A DNA stretch of 64,000 nt from Priestia iocasae (GTDB lineage Bacteria; Bacillota; Bacilli; Bacillales; Bacillaceae_H): contig NZ_JAFBFC010000003.1 in assembly GCF_016909075.1 (NCBI RefSeq), positions 186,001 to 250,000 of the forward strand, given 5' to 3'. Below, piece after piece: positions 25,032 through 34,399 of this stretch (its first letter is position 1; every line of letters begins with the position of its first letter). A model generated the notes under the pieces. It had not been told where the DNA came from, searched no databases, and was given only the letters and a program-made list of their open reading frames with translations. Made by a program: the position numbers and the translations under genes.

Positions 25032-26492
25032 TTACTTTAATAAAATTTCCTCGATATGCTTTTTGACTAATAAAGGTGCCTCATCGACTGTTAAAATGGT
25101 ATTTTCCACGAACTTTCTTCCTCGCTCTGTTAACTCTTCCATAAACACATTACTCTTGTTTATTTTTTTAATAGTCGATACTAAGCTCGCTTCATTTGTG
25201 ATTACTTCTCCTGCTCGTGCTTTTGCAAAAAACGCAGCACTTTCGTTATCATTTAACATATAGGGATAAGAAATTTGTGGTTGCAAGATGAGAAGTGGCT
25301 TTTCTAAAAGAGCAGCCTCAAATCCTGTTGTGGATGCAATGGTCATCACACAATGGCTGTAATGTAACACTGTATAAAGTGGGTAATCATTTGGTAGAAT
25401 TCGTACATTGTTTTGATTTTTGATAAGTGAATACGTATGTTGATCGCTGCGATGTTTTTTGATAATAATGGTAACAGGCAAATGAATTGGTACAGTTTTC
25501 AACCATTGCTCAATTCTCTTATTGGCATTCAATAGTGGTTGCGTAGTGAAAGTCATGATTAGGTGATGAGATGGAATGTTTTGCTCTCGGTAGAAGGCTT
25601 GCTTCGTGCGTGTTGGCTTTGTTTTTTTGTAATAAAAATAAATATTCCCTGTTTCAATAATTGCACTTTCCTTCACATGACGCTGTAGCAACCATTCCTT
25701 TTGCTTCTTTCCCCATACGAAATAATAGTCAGCTCGAGCTGGAATAAGACTACGATCTCCAATCGCGACGAGTGGAATATTTAACAATGGAATCCCATAT
25801 TTTTTCGCAAGAAGACAGAGGATCGTCCCATACACACTTGCTTCCGATGATACAACAATTGCTCCTGGTTTTACTTTCTGTATCAACGATTCCAGTACAC
25901 TGACCCAGCGAATAATTTTCTTATAGGTAGCAAGCAACCATATCTGAAATGCTCTTTTTTTAAAGTAATAATGATTTGAGCATGTCGTTAGTTGCCGATT
26001 TAATTGAGCTTCGATGTGTACTTCTTGTTTTTTAACTTCTGCATTATTTCTTATCTTATTGACCTCATCTTGAAGGTGACAATACGTAAAACGACCATTT
26101 TTCACCCGATCGTTCATCTTATATTTCCCTTTGTATAACGTGACATCATACTCTTTTAGATGCTCATCAGCAAAGCTTTCATAGTCATCAGATAGAAGAA
26201 TCGATTTTTTATTTCTCTTAAATGGGACAGGTGTAATAGACTCTAATGATACTAGTTTCTCTGTAATGTTACCCATTGTGAAAAATGAATATTTCTTACG
26301 AAGGTTGTTAATGAAGGATTGATTAAGTCGATTTTGATCACCAAAACTCTGGATATGAAAAAGAAAGTGTGGAGCCAAACATTGTGCAATAGGTAATCCG
26401 TAGAGTGTGACGGCTGAGAAATGGGTAAAGAAATCATAAAGCAATGAATACCGAAGCACCACATTATCATTTGCTTCTAGCTGTCCAAACAT
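25032..26492 (-). CDS. GT-B-like protein, paralogue B (candidate nonulosonate transferase)
   Basis: 486 residues, cytosolic. About 45% identical by eye to the protein at 27504-28961 along its full length, with the block AIGDRSLIPARADYYFVWG identical or nearly so. The C-terminal half looks like a GT-B Rossmann domain of the capsule/sialyltransferase type: ETGN near 280, KKHR at 345-348 and ASTTGFEA at 386-393. Where its paralogue has the His-Pro motif this copy has His-Arg, so catalysis could differ. ATG after GAGGAGAATGATTTA; flanked by Gfo/Idh genes on both sides. Confidence 0.7.
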   Translation of the reverse strand: MFGQLEANDNVVLRYSLLYDFFTHFSAVTLYGLPIAQCLAPHFLFHIQSFGDQNRLNQSFINNLRKKYSFFTMGNITEKLVSLESITPVPFKRNKKSILLSDDYESFADEHLKEYDVTLYKGKYKMNDRVKNGRFTYCHLQDEVNKIRNNAEVKKQEVHIEAQLNRQLTTCSNHYYFKKRAFQIWLLATYKKIIRWVSVLESLIQKVKPGAIVVSSEASVYGTILCLLAKKYGIPLLNIPLVAIGDRSLIPARADYYFVWGKKQKEWLLQRHVKESAIIETGNIYFYYKKTKPTRTKQAFYREQNIPSHHLIMTFTTQPLLNANKRIEQWLKTVPIHLPVTIIIKKHRSDQHTYSLIKNQNNVRILPNDYPLYTVLHYSHCVMTIASTTGFEAALLEKPLLILQPQISYPYMLNDNESAAFFAKARAGEVITNEASLVSTIKKINKSNVFMEELTERGRKFVENTILTVDEAPLLVKKHIEEILLK

Positions 26493-26508
26493 TAAATCAT
26501 TCTCCTCT

Positions 26509-27474
26509 TTACGTAATTGGACATTCGGTTATTTCTTGATTTAATTGACTTGAAAAAAACTCGTTAAGTCGGCGAATGAAAGGAAGGTGTAGTTGTTTTG
26601 AAAGCTCATAAGTTGATAACTCACTCTTCCCACTTATCAGTAAGTCATGAACAACCTTTGTCGTCAATGTACTTTGTTTAGGAAATTGAATAGAGTTTAT
26701 ATGCTTCTTTCCTGTTAACGTATTTAGCACTTCTACTTGTTCTAAAGTCGGATAAATAGTCCACATCTCACAATCAAACTGCAATTTAATCATATACGTG
26801 TTGCTCGACTTCTGGTGAGACGAGATAATCAGTTCGTCTCCTCGATTTGTCGCTCCAGTTAATGTCCCCACTAGTTCTAAATATCCTTCTCGTTTACTTT
26901 TCACAACTTCCTGTAGTTGATTCGTTTGAAGGTGTGGAACTTGCCCGTCTGTCAAAAAGTGAAAAACATCCATTTGATGAATGCTATTACAGCCAATACC
27001 GAAATGTTCATAGTCAACGCTATAACTAATTACAGATTTTTTTATCTTTTCTTTTACCTGTTTAAAAATTGGCATTGTTCGAAGAGGGCAATTAACCCAG
27101 CAGCCTTTTACTTGATGAACCTTAAGGAGTGAAGCCATTTCATCGTAATCACTTTCCTTTTGAAACAATACTTTCTCTAACAGTAAATATCGAACGTTAA
27201 CAACACTTACTAATTCTTTGATAACTTTAAGTCTAATCTTTGAACTTGTTGCAACTATACTAAGATCCACTTCTTTTGGAAGAGCATCTAAACCTAACAA
27301 CAAGTGGAGTTTTTTATCTTTTATATCCGCTGTTTGATAGCATTCTTGAATTCGATTTAAAGCTTCTCTGCTCGGATCAATTACATAAATAGAAAGAGGT
27401 AAGTTTACTTTTAAAAGCCCTTCGAAATGCCTAAATCCAATATTACCTCCGCCAATAATGACTACACTAAACAT
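26509..27474 (-). CDS. Gfo/Idh/MocA-family oxidoreductase (cluster gene 11)
   Basis: 321 residues from the ATG after GGAGGAGAAAAG. N-terminal NAD-binding fold VVIIGGGNIGFRHFEG; the family EKP motif reads LLEKVLF, so the proline is missing. That, and the divergent C-terminal half, suggest an altered or lost dehydrogenase activity. Located between the two GT-B paralogues. Confidence 0.72.
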   Translation of the reverse strand: MFSVVIIGGGNIGFRHFEGLLKVNLPLSIYVIDPSREALNRIQECYQTADIKDKKLHLLLGLDALPKEVDLSIVATSSKIRLKVIKELVSVVNVRYLLLEKVLFQKESDYDEMASLLKVHQVKGCWVNCPLRTMPIFKQVKEKIKKSVISYSVDYEHFGIGCNSIHQMDVFHFLTDGQVPHLQTNQLQEVVKSKREGYLELVGTLTGATNRGDELIISSHQKSSNTYMIKLQFDCEMWTIYPTLEQVEVLNTLTGKKHINSIQFPKQSTLTTKVVHDLLISGKSELSTYELSKQLHLPFIRRLNEFFSSQLNQEITECPIT

Positions 27475-27503
27475 CTTTTCTCCTCCTTTCGTCAACTATC
27501 AAT

Positions 27504-28961
27504 CTATAAACCTCTTTTCAAAATGTGTTCAATGTTGCTTTTGACTAATAAAGGCGCCTGTTCTAGATTATGAATCGTTTCTGTAATTAATTTCGACGAC
27601 TTTTGCTTAAGCTCTTCTACATATGTTTCATCACTTATCACTTTCTCTAACTCTTGTATAAATTGTTGTCGATTAGATATAACAGCCCCCGCGTTAACAT
27701 TTGCAAAAAACGAGTTACTTTCATTACTATTCAATACGTAATGATAAGGAATAGGAGGCTGTAAAATAAAAAGTGGCTTCCCAAAAAGCGCAGCTTCAAA
27801 TCCCGTCGTTGAAGAAATCGTCATGAGTGCATCTATATGATAAAGAAGTTCTAAAATGTCAATCTCATTACCTAAAATTTTTACTTGCTCTTTGTTCTTT
27901 AACAATGAATATTCATAAGTATCATTTGGATGCTTTTTCAAAACGATAGTAATAGGCAAATGAGAAGGAATAGCAGCAATCCATCTTTCAACAATGTGAT
28001 TGGTATTGACAAACGGTTGAGTAGTAAAGCCGATTACATAGTGAGCTGATGAAACACCTATTTTTCTATACATATAGGGTTTTAAAGTTGTAGGAAGGTC
28101 TCGATAATAAAAACGAATATTTCCGGTTTCAATGATTTTATTTGCTGAGATTTCTCTTTCTATAAGCCATTTTTTCTGTGCCTTTCCCCATACAAAGTAA
28201 TGAGAAGCTCGTGTTGGTATAAGAGAACGATCACCTATCGCTACAACAGGCATATTTACAAATGGAATAGTATATTTTTTTGACAATAAGCCCAAGATAC
28301 TTCCATAAATACTAGCTTCTACTGGATCAATGATGATTGAAGGCCTTACTTTTAAGAGAAGTTGATCGAGCATATAAACCCATTTTGTAATTTTAGGTAA
28401 TGCTTGCACAATCCATCGTTTAAAATTATTTGTCCCTAAATATGGGTGGGTCTTAACACGCTTACATACTAGCTCAACTCTGACTTTAAGGCTTGCTTGT
28501 TGCGCTCTTACTTGTTGATTAATTTGCAAAAGTTCATCACGAAATTGAACATAGGTGAATCCTCTTGGAAGAGCTTCCTCTCGTTCTTGACGCCGTACTC
28601 GGTATAACGTAACCTCGTACTCCTTTAACTGATCGACGGCAAATGCATAATAACTGTCGCATAATAAAATGGATTTTTCTCTCTTAATCATTCGTTCAGA
28701 TGGAATTTGCTCAAAGGTCAACAATTTTTTATTAATATCACCCATCGTTTGAAACGGATATTTACGTCGAAGTGATTGAACATATAACTCGTCGTTTAAG
28801 TGGCTATCTACAAACGACTGGATATTGACTAAAAATTGACTAACTAAACATTGAGCTAGTGGTAATCCATAGACTGTAATTGAAGAGAAGTACTGAAAAA
28901 AATCACACAAAAGTGCATATTTAATAAGATGATGATCATTGACTTCTAATTCACCGTACAT
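27504..28961 (-). CDS. GT-B-like protein, paralogue A (candidate nonulosonate transferase)
   Basis: 485 residues, no membrane helix. N-terminal half carries the family block ITVYGLPLAQCL (29-40); C-terminal half has VVAIGDRSLIPTRASHYFVWG (239-259), ETGN (278-281), the KKHP motif (His344-Pro345) and SSTTGFEAA (383-391). A His-Pro motif plus a Ser-Ser/Thr motif is shared by several GT-B families that use CMP-activated sugars (bacterial sialyl- and Kdo-transferases). With CMP-nonulosonate genes upstream, I infer a transferase of that sugar; a general capsule-type GT is the alternative. ATG after AAGGAAGAGAGAC. Confidence 0.72.
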   Translation of the reverse strand: MYGELEVNDHHLIKYALLCDFFQYFSSITVYGLPLAQCLVSQFLVNIQSFVDSHLNDELYVQSLRRKYPFQTMGDINKKLLTFEQIPSERMIKREKSILLCDSYYAFAVDQLKEYEVTLYRVRRQEREEALPRGFTYVQFRDELLQINQQVRAQQASLKVRVELVCKRVKTHPYLGTNNFKRWIVQALPKITKWVYMLDQLLLKVRPSIIIDPVEASIYGSILGLLSKKYTIPFVNMPVVAIGDRSLIPTRASHYFVWGKAQKKWLIEREISANKIIETGNIRFYYRDLPTTLKPYMYRKIGVSSAHYVIGFTTQPFVNTNHIVERWIAAIPSHLPITIVLKKHPNDTYEYSLLKNKEQVKILGNEIDILELLYHIDALMTISSTTGFEAALFGKPLFILQPPIPYHYVLNSNESNSFFANVNAGAVISNRQQFIQELEKVISDETYVEELKQKSSKLITETIHNLEQAPLLVKSNIEHILKRGL

Positions 28962-28980
28962 GTCTCTCTTCCTTTCTAGC

Positions 28981-29805
28981 TTACCAAGCTGTTAATCCTC
29001 CATCAATGATCATATTCTGTCCAGTCATGTAACTTGATGCTTCAGATGCCATAAAAATAACAGCACCTACTACTTCATTAATATTTGCCATGCGTCCAAG
29101 AGGAACTCGGTTTGAATAATTATCAATAAATTGTTGATTTTGACCTGTTTGGATACCACCAGGTGTTAATGTATTAACCCTAATGCGATGTTTTGCTAAA
29201 TACGTAGATAAATAGGTTGTTAACCCGACTACCCCTGCCTTTGAAGCTGAGTACACAGCTGGTGAGTTTATTTCTCTATCTAAAAACAAGGATCCCTTAT
29301 AAATCCGATGATCTGGCCCTACAATTCCATAAATTGAAGATGTCTGAATGATGGAGCCTCCAGTTTGCTGATGAATCATCTGTTTACTCACATGCTTTGC
29401 CACAAGAAACATTCCATCTAAATTAACAGCCATAATCTTTTTCCACTCATCAAGAGAGTATTCTTGAAACGGAGCAAAGAACGCATCTAGATCATTCGAT
29501 TTTGACGCAGCATTATTAAAGAGCACATCAACATTCCCTAATGTCTCAACCACTTTTTCTACCATCTTACTAACATCTGCTTCTACAGATACATCACATG
29601 CTACTCCTACTGTTTTTACGTTATAAACACGTGACACTTCCTCAGCAAATATGACAGCATCTTCTTCAATAAGATCTACAATCGCAACATTTGCTCCATG
29701 TTCAGCAAGTCCTTTGACACACTCTCTTCCCAAAAATCCAAGTGCACCTGTAACAATGACGGTTTTATTTTTTAATGAAAATAAATTACGGTAAGATGAT
29801 TTCAT
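28981..29805 (-). CDS. Short-chain dehydrogenase (PtmA-like), copy 2
   Basis: 274 residues; the ATG at 29805 follows GGAGAG by 9 bp. Classical SDR: TGALGFLGRECV near the N-terminus, NNAAS, and catalytic Tyr-Lys in YSASKAG. The spacing and sequence TSSIYGIVGPDHRIY matches its cluster homologue at 30703 (TSMYGHVAPDYRIY). SDRs of this kind (PtmA) occur in flagellin nonulosonate loci. It overlaps the upstream Gfo/Idh gene by 20 bp. Confidence 0.82.
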   Translation of the reverse strand: MKSSYRNLFSLKNKTVIVTGALGFLGRECVKGLAEHGANVAIVDLIEEDAVIFAEEVSRVYNVKTVGVACDVSVEADVSKMVEKVVETLGNVDVLFNNAASKSNDLDAFFAPFQEYSLDEWKKIMAVNLDGMFLVAKHVSKQMIHQQTGGSIIQTSSIYGIVGPDHRIYKGSLFLDREINSPAVYSASKAGVVGLTTYLSTYLAKHRIRVNTLTPGGIQTGQNQQFIDNYSNRVPLGRMANINEVVGAVIFMASEASSYMTGQNMIIDGGLTAW

Positions 29806-30709
29806 CAATCGACACTCTCCTGCCCTCAGACTTAGCAATCAATCCTGCCATTAATGTTTTCATAATGGCAGTCGTATCATCAGGATTGACTACTGGTCTT
29901 TGTTTATCAATGGATTCAATAAAAGAATGAAGCATTTGTTTAAACATTGAGAAATTGTCTTTTACTTCAAAGCGTATATACTGCTTTTTATTCAATGCTT
30001 CCATAATAAAGACAGGTGTTTGACTACCAGCACAATTAACTTGAATTTTGCTACCATTTTTAAGATAAATAACATACGCCTCCATAAAACTAGGTTCATA
30101 TTCAACAAATTGTGGCTGAAAATCGGTTAATGCTGCAAATCCTTCAATTAAATGAACACCGTATTTCTCCCACCCATTCACAATCGTGCCTCTCAATAAA
30201 TGAGTCTCATCTTTAAAAAGTTGCTTTTTAGCTTCTTTCACTTCATGTGAAAAGCGAAAACTAGATGTACTCATGAGCTGCCCGCTATTTAAAAACGGTA
30301 AAAAATAAGAAAGTTCATTTAAATTTAATGTCAAAGGCTTATCAATAAAAACAGGGATTCCCTTTTCAAGAAAAGGCTTAGCAAGTAGATAGTGCGATGC
30401 GTAATCATCTCTTGCAATCAATACGCCATCTATTTCAGAAACCAAATCATGTATATCTTCAACTGGATGCTTAATTTTGCAAGCTTTTGCTAGAGACTCT
30501 GTTACTGTTTTGTCTTGTGTCCAACAATGTGTAACGCTCGTATTCGGAATGCCAAATTCACTCTTATCTCGTTTCCGTAAATAGTCATAAATGACATTCC
30601 ACCCGGCATGTTTCATATGCTCATCATCATAACCGTTAATGATGGCAGAAAATGAGAAAGGATGACCATTTTCCGGACTAAGGCCAATTACACCCAATCT
30701 CTTTACCAA
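29786..30709 (-). CDS. Gfo/Idh/MocA-family oxidoreductase (cluster gene 8)
   Basis: 307 residues from a TTG that overlaps the TAA stop of the upstream SDR gene (TTGGTAA), preceded by a G-rich stretch; I prefer this to an upstream start inside the SDR frame. N-terminus KRLGVIGLSPENGHPFSF; the EKP motif is IDKPLTL. The arrangement implies translational coupling with the SDR. Substrate unknown; a role in modifying or diverting nonulosonate precursors is inferred from context. Confidence 0.75.
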   Translation of the reverse strand: MVKRLGVIGLSPENGHPFSFSAIINGYDDEHMKHAGWNVIYDYLRKRDKSEFGIPNTSVTHCWTQDKTVTESLAKACKIKHPVEDIHDLVSEIDGVLIARDDYASHYLLAKPFLEKGIPVFIDKPLTLNLNELSYFLPFLNSGQLMSTSSFRFSHEVKEAKKQLFKDETHLLRGTIVNGWEKYGVHLIEGFAALTDFQPQFVEYEPSFMEAYVIYLKNGSKIQVNCAGSQTPVFIMEALNKKQYIRFEVKDNFSMFKQMLHSFIESIDKQRPVVNPDDTTAIMKTLMAGLIAKSEGRRVSIDEIILP

Positions 30710-31503
30710 ACAGCCCAGCCCCCATCTACACAAATATTTTGACCTGTCATATAACTTGACGCATCCGAGCATAAAAGAGCAACTGCTCCTTTTATTTCAT
30801 GAGGCTGACCAATTCGATTTAAAGGATTTTTAGCTGAAAGTTGCTTCATAAATGCTTCGTTTTGTTGTGTGACTGGATGTGGAAAAGGACCTGGACTCAA
30901 ACAATTCACACGAATTTCATAAGGCGAAAAAAAGCTAGCCATATACTTTGTCAATTGAATAACCCCTGCTTTTGCTGCACCATAACTAGGTGGATTTGTA
31001 AATTCAATTCCGTCGTAAATGCGATAATCTGGTGCGACATGTCCATACATAGACGTTATGTTTAAGATCACACCTTTTGTTTGTTGCAATAATGGTAGAG
31101 CTGTCTTCGCGCACCGAAAGACAGATGACAAGCTCATATTAATGTCATATTGCCAATCCGTCTCAGAAATGCTTTCAAATGAATTTTTATTTCCAGACCA
31201 TGCATTGTTTACAAGAATATCAAGTTCACCAAAATCTTGTTCAATTTTCTGAAACGCTTCGTTTACACTTTTAGTATCCGTGACATCAATTTCTATAGCA
31301 AAAACCTTTCCTTTGACATTAAGCTTTGCTTCTAATTCCTTGCATTTCTCTTCACACTTTTTTAAGTTTCTACTACCTATAATAACTTTTGCACCTTGTT
31401 CTAAAAGCGCCTCTGTAATCGCCTCACCTAGATACCCAGCCCCACCTGTAACAAACGCACATTTATTTTCTAAGGAGAATAATTCTTTTAAACTATTTTT
31501 CAT
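30703..31503 (-). CDS. Short-chain dehydrogenase (PtmA-like), copy 1
   Basis: 266 residues; ATG after GAGAGGAG with 8-bp spacing, overlapping the cytidylyltransferase gene by 11 bp. SDR motifs: TGGAGYLGEAI, NNAW, catalytic YGAAKAG, C-terminal TGQNICVDGGWAVW. Similar to copy 2 over its whole length. In Campylobacter the homologous ptmA lies beside the CMP-sugar synthetase ptmB, the same order as here. Confidence 0.82.
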   Translation of the reverse strand: MKNSLKELFSLENKCAFVTGGAGYLGEAITEALLEQGAKVIIGSRNLKKCEEKCKELEAKLNVKGKVFAIEIDVTDTKSVNEAFQKIEQDFGELDILVNNAWSGNKNSFESISETDWQYDINMSLSSVFRCAKTALPLLQQTKGVILNITSMYGHVAPDYRIYDGIEFTNPPSYGAAKAGVIQLTKYMASFFSPYEIRVNCLSPGPFPHPVTQQNEAFMKQLSAKNPLNRIGQPHEIKGAVALLCSDASSYMTGQNICVDGGWAVW

Positions 31504-32209
31504 GATGTTGTCTCCTCTCGATAAGAAGTTCTGCCAGCAAAAAGTCTTTCTCATCATCAATATCAATTGTTCTATCCTTCGGAATAATAACAGCGCCTGT
31601 ATGTTGATTTAAAAACACTTTACTAGTGGGAGTTACAACATCCACATAAAATGCATAAACAGCTCCATTCAATTGATACGCTTTGGGTAATTGTTGACGT
31701 GGTAAAAACGGATTTGCGTTTTCAATAAACGTATAAGGTTTTGTCCCTTCTACTCGCCAAGCTCTGACTGGATTTAATTCCGCTTCTGAAAATGTCGCGA
31801 CCGATGTATGACTGTTATCTTGATCAAGTAGTAAGTCTAAACAGTTATAAATATCATCGGTCGTTCGAAGAGGAGAGGTTGGCTCTAAATAAAGCATCAC
31901 ATCATAATGTTCGTCTTGTTCTTTACAAGCTCCTAACACATGTCTCACTACATCAATCGACATCGCATAATCTCCAGAAATTGCCTCTGGCCTTGTCACC
32001 ACCTCGGCCCCATAGTATTGCGACACAATCGCAATATTGAGATCATCGGTTGACACGACGACTTGATCAATTTCAGGAATGGATTTGGCTACTTCAATCG
32101 TCCATGCGATAAGCGGCTTTCCTCCCAGTAGTTTAATATTTTTGTAGGGAATGCCTTTGCTCCCACCTCTAGCGGGGATGAGAGCGATTATTTTCTTTCC
32201 TTTATACAT
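31493..32209 (-). CDS. CMP-nonulosonate cytidylyltransferase (NeuA/LegF/PtmB type)
   Basis: 238 residues. IALIPARGGSKGIPYKNI is the nucleotide-binding signature of CMP-sialic acid synthetases, followed by STDD and YLEPTSPLR. It activates a nine-carbon 2-keto sugar acid with CTP, giving the CMP donor and pyrophosphate. Start: ATG after GTAGGTGAG. It directly follows the NeuC-like gene. Confidence 0.9.
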   Translation of the reverse strand: MYKGKKIIALIPARGGSKGIPYKNIKLLGGKPLIAWTIEVAKSIPEIDQVVVSTDDLNIAIVSQYYGAEVVTRPEAISGDYAMSIDVVRHVLGACKEQDEHYDVMLYLEPTSPLRTTDDIYNCLDLLLDQDNSHTSVATFSEAELNPVRAWRVEGTKPYTFIENANPFLPRQQLPKAYQLNGAVYAFYVDVVTPTSKVFLNQHTGAVIIPKDRTIDIDDEKDFLLAELLIERRQHHEK

Positions 32210-32214
32210 GCTGT

Positions 32215-33369
32215 TTACTCACCTACTCTCTTATTAATGAATGCCCAATGATCAATGGGTTGTTTTAAGTGATGGAGTACATGCTTTTCTGGACAGTCTA
32301 ATACATCGTACGGATTAACGTGTTGCTGCTTTGTTACACTGTTTCTATTTTGAATAACTGCATAGATTTCCTTCTCTTCATAAGGTGTCTCCATCACATT
32401 ACTTCCCCTCTCTCTTCCTTTTTGTCGGTTTCCTACTAACACATAAGGAAGGTTAAAAAAGGGCGCTTCAATCAATCCACTGCTTGAGTTACCAATAAGG
32501 GCATCTGCTTGTTGCAGTAAAAATAAATACTCCTCTTGTGGAACGGATGCATAAAAGAAAGCTCGCTGATGATGTTTTCTGCAAAACTGGTTGATGGTGT
32601 CGTTGAAATACTCTCCACCTGCATCACTGTTCGCACCGATAAAGAGAATAACCTCATTAACATGCTCTAACGCTCGTAACAGGCGATGCACTTGTTCTTT
32701 TGGTGATAACTCATCGCGTGAATCAGGATGAAACGCTACTAACAAAAACGGCTGATTTAGTGGAAGGTTATATTTTTTCTGTAGCTCCTGCTTTTGAGAA
32801 GTGTCCATACGCTTTATATGCTCAATCTCCGTTTTACGAAGACTGCCAATCACATGAATACGCCACTCCTCTTCTCCAAGTCGAAGAAGGGTGTTCTTTG
32901 ACTTTTCCGATGATACAAAGTGGAGATGAGCAAGCTTTGTGATCGCATGTCGAATTGCATCATCAGCCGATCCACTCACTTCTCCTCCATGAAAATGAAC
33001 AATGGGAATGTTCAAATAGTGCGCAACGGTTGCCGCAGCAAGCATTTCACCTCGATCTCCTAGCACAAGTAAGTAATCAGGCTTTTCAGCCGCTAGCACA
33101 TGAGAAAACGATAAAATGCCAACCCCTAGTGATTGAGCCATCGAAAGGTGATCATCTCCCTTCATTAAAATAGAGGGAGTGGAGACAATGTGTAACTGAT
33201 CACGTTTAATATGAGTAATCGTTTCTCCATATTCCTTTAACAGATGCATACCTGTCACAAGTAGGGAAAGGTTAAAATCAGCGCTCTTTTCCATCTCAAG
33301 TAAAAGAGGTCGATAAATACCATAATCTGCTCTCGTCCCAGTGATACAAAGAATGTTTTTTTTACTCAT
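32215..33369 (-). CDS. neuC: Hydrolysing UDP-GlcNAc 2-epimerase family (NeuC/LegG)
   Basis: 384 residues from the MSKKNILCITGTRADYGIYRPL start; a start nine codons earlier lies inside the neuB frame. GTRADYG, HFHGGEVSGSADDAIRHAITKL and GNSSSGLIEAP are hallmarks of NeuC/NnaA-type enzymes. In a legionaminic pathway it releases UDP and inverts C2 of UDP-2,4-diacetamido-bacillosamine, giving 2,4-diacetamido-2,4,6-trideoxymannose. This epimerase, rather than a PseG nucleotidase, argues for the legionaminic series. Confidence 0.9.
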   Translation of the reverse strand: MSKKNILCITGTRADYGIYRPLLLEMEKSADFNLSLLVTGMHLLKEYGETITHIKRDQLHIVSTPSILMKGDDHLSMAQSLGVGILSFSHVLAAEKPDYLLVLGDRGEMLAAATVAHYLNIPIVHFHGGEVSGSADDAIRHAITKLAHLHFVSSEKSKNTLLRLGEEEWRIHVIGSLRKTEIEHIKRMDTSQKQELQKKYNLPLNQPFLLVAFHPDSRDELSPKEQVHRLLRALEHVNEVILFIGANSDAGGEYFNDTINQFCRKHHQRAFFYASVPQEEYLFLLQQADALIGNSSSGLIEAPFFNLPYVLVGNRQKGRERGSNVMETPYEEKEIYAVIQNRNSVTKQQHVNPYDVLDCPEKHVLHHLKQPIDHWAFINKRVGE

Positions 33370-34399
33370 AAAAGTCGCTCCATTGAAGCGGCTCATGCTT
33401 CTTTTTAGCTGTTTTTACGACCTTCCCAATGACGTTCTCTAGTTGATTGGCTTCAATAGAAGCTAGTGGACGTAGTGCAATGAGATGCTTTTCCGTTAAA
33501 ACCGTGTCAATCGCGACATCTTCTCTCATATATAAGCCTCTTCGTACTAACGGTTTAATCGCTTTCTCATCTTCGGTTAATTCTTTTTTTCTAGTTCCAA
33601 GGGCTTGCTCGGTTAACCGAATGCATTCGACCATTCTTTTGCATTCTTGTGCGGTAATGGATGCTGCATGATCAGGACCCGGTAAGGACCGATCCAATGT
33701 AAGATGTTTTTCAATCATTTTAGCTCCTAGTGCTGTTGCCGCAATCGGAACGTGGATACCAACTGAATGATCGGAGTAACCAATCACATGTGGGTATCGC
33801 TTTATATACTCTGAAATCACACGTAAATTTAATTGAGATTCTGGCGCAGGGTAGCTTGACGTACAATGAAGAATGCTAATTGACATGGTAGGATTAAGAG
33901 ATGTGAGGTAAGACAGTGTATGGTCAATTTCATCGGTGGTTGACATACCTGTGGAAAGAATCATTGGTTTGTTCGTTTGGGCAATACGTTTTAATAATGG
34001 AAAGTTCGTCAAATCACCGCTTCCAACCTTAAACATACTCATTCCAAGCTGATCTAGAAAGTCAACGCTTTGAATGTCAAAAGGAGTCGCTAGAAATAAG
34101 ATATGCTTTTGATCACAATAAGCTTTTAATTCTGCAAACTCAGATCCGGACAGTTCTAGCTTTTTTAACATATCATACTGGTTATTTTCATTCGTTTTTT
34201 TTTGATAGTCAGCTAAATCAGCTTGTGCTGTTGTGAGCTCTTCTGTATGAAACATTTGAAACTTTACTGCATCCGCACCCGCATAGACCGCTGCATCAAT
34301 TAATTCTTTTGCCAATGTCATGGAACCATTATGATTCACACCGATTTCAGCAATGATGAACGTAGGATTGTTTGGATGGATGATTGATGATAAACTCAT
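33362..34399 (-). CDS. neuB: Nonulosonate (sialic/legionaminic acid) synthase
   Basis: 345 residues. N-terminal TIM-barrel NeuB domain (FIIAEIGVNHNGSMTLAKEL, then DAVKFQ) and C-terminal SAF/antifreeze-like domain (about 285-345, RRGLYMREDVAIDTVL). It condenses the six-carbon 2,4-diacetamido sugar with phosphoenolpyruvate. The ATG overlaps the aminotransferase stop by 4 bp. Signature HCTSSYPAP is present. Confidence 0.93.
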   Translation of the reverse strand: MSLSSIIHPNNPTFIIAEIGVNHNGSMTLAKELIDAAVYAGADAVKFQMFHTEELTTAQADLADYQKKTNENNQYDMLKKLELSGSEFAELKAYCDQKHILFLATPFDIQSVDFLDQLGMSMFKVGSGDLTNFPLLKRIAQTNKPMILSTGMSTTDEIDHTLSYLTSLNPTMSISILHCTSSYPAPESQLNLRVISEYIKRYPHVIGYSDHSVGIHVPIAATALGAKMIEKHLTLDRSLPGPDHAASITAQECKRMVECIRLTEQALGTRKKELTEDEKAIKPLVRRGLYMREDVAIDTVLTEKHLIALRPLASIEANQLENVIGKVVKTAKKKHEPLQWSDFYE

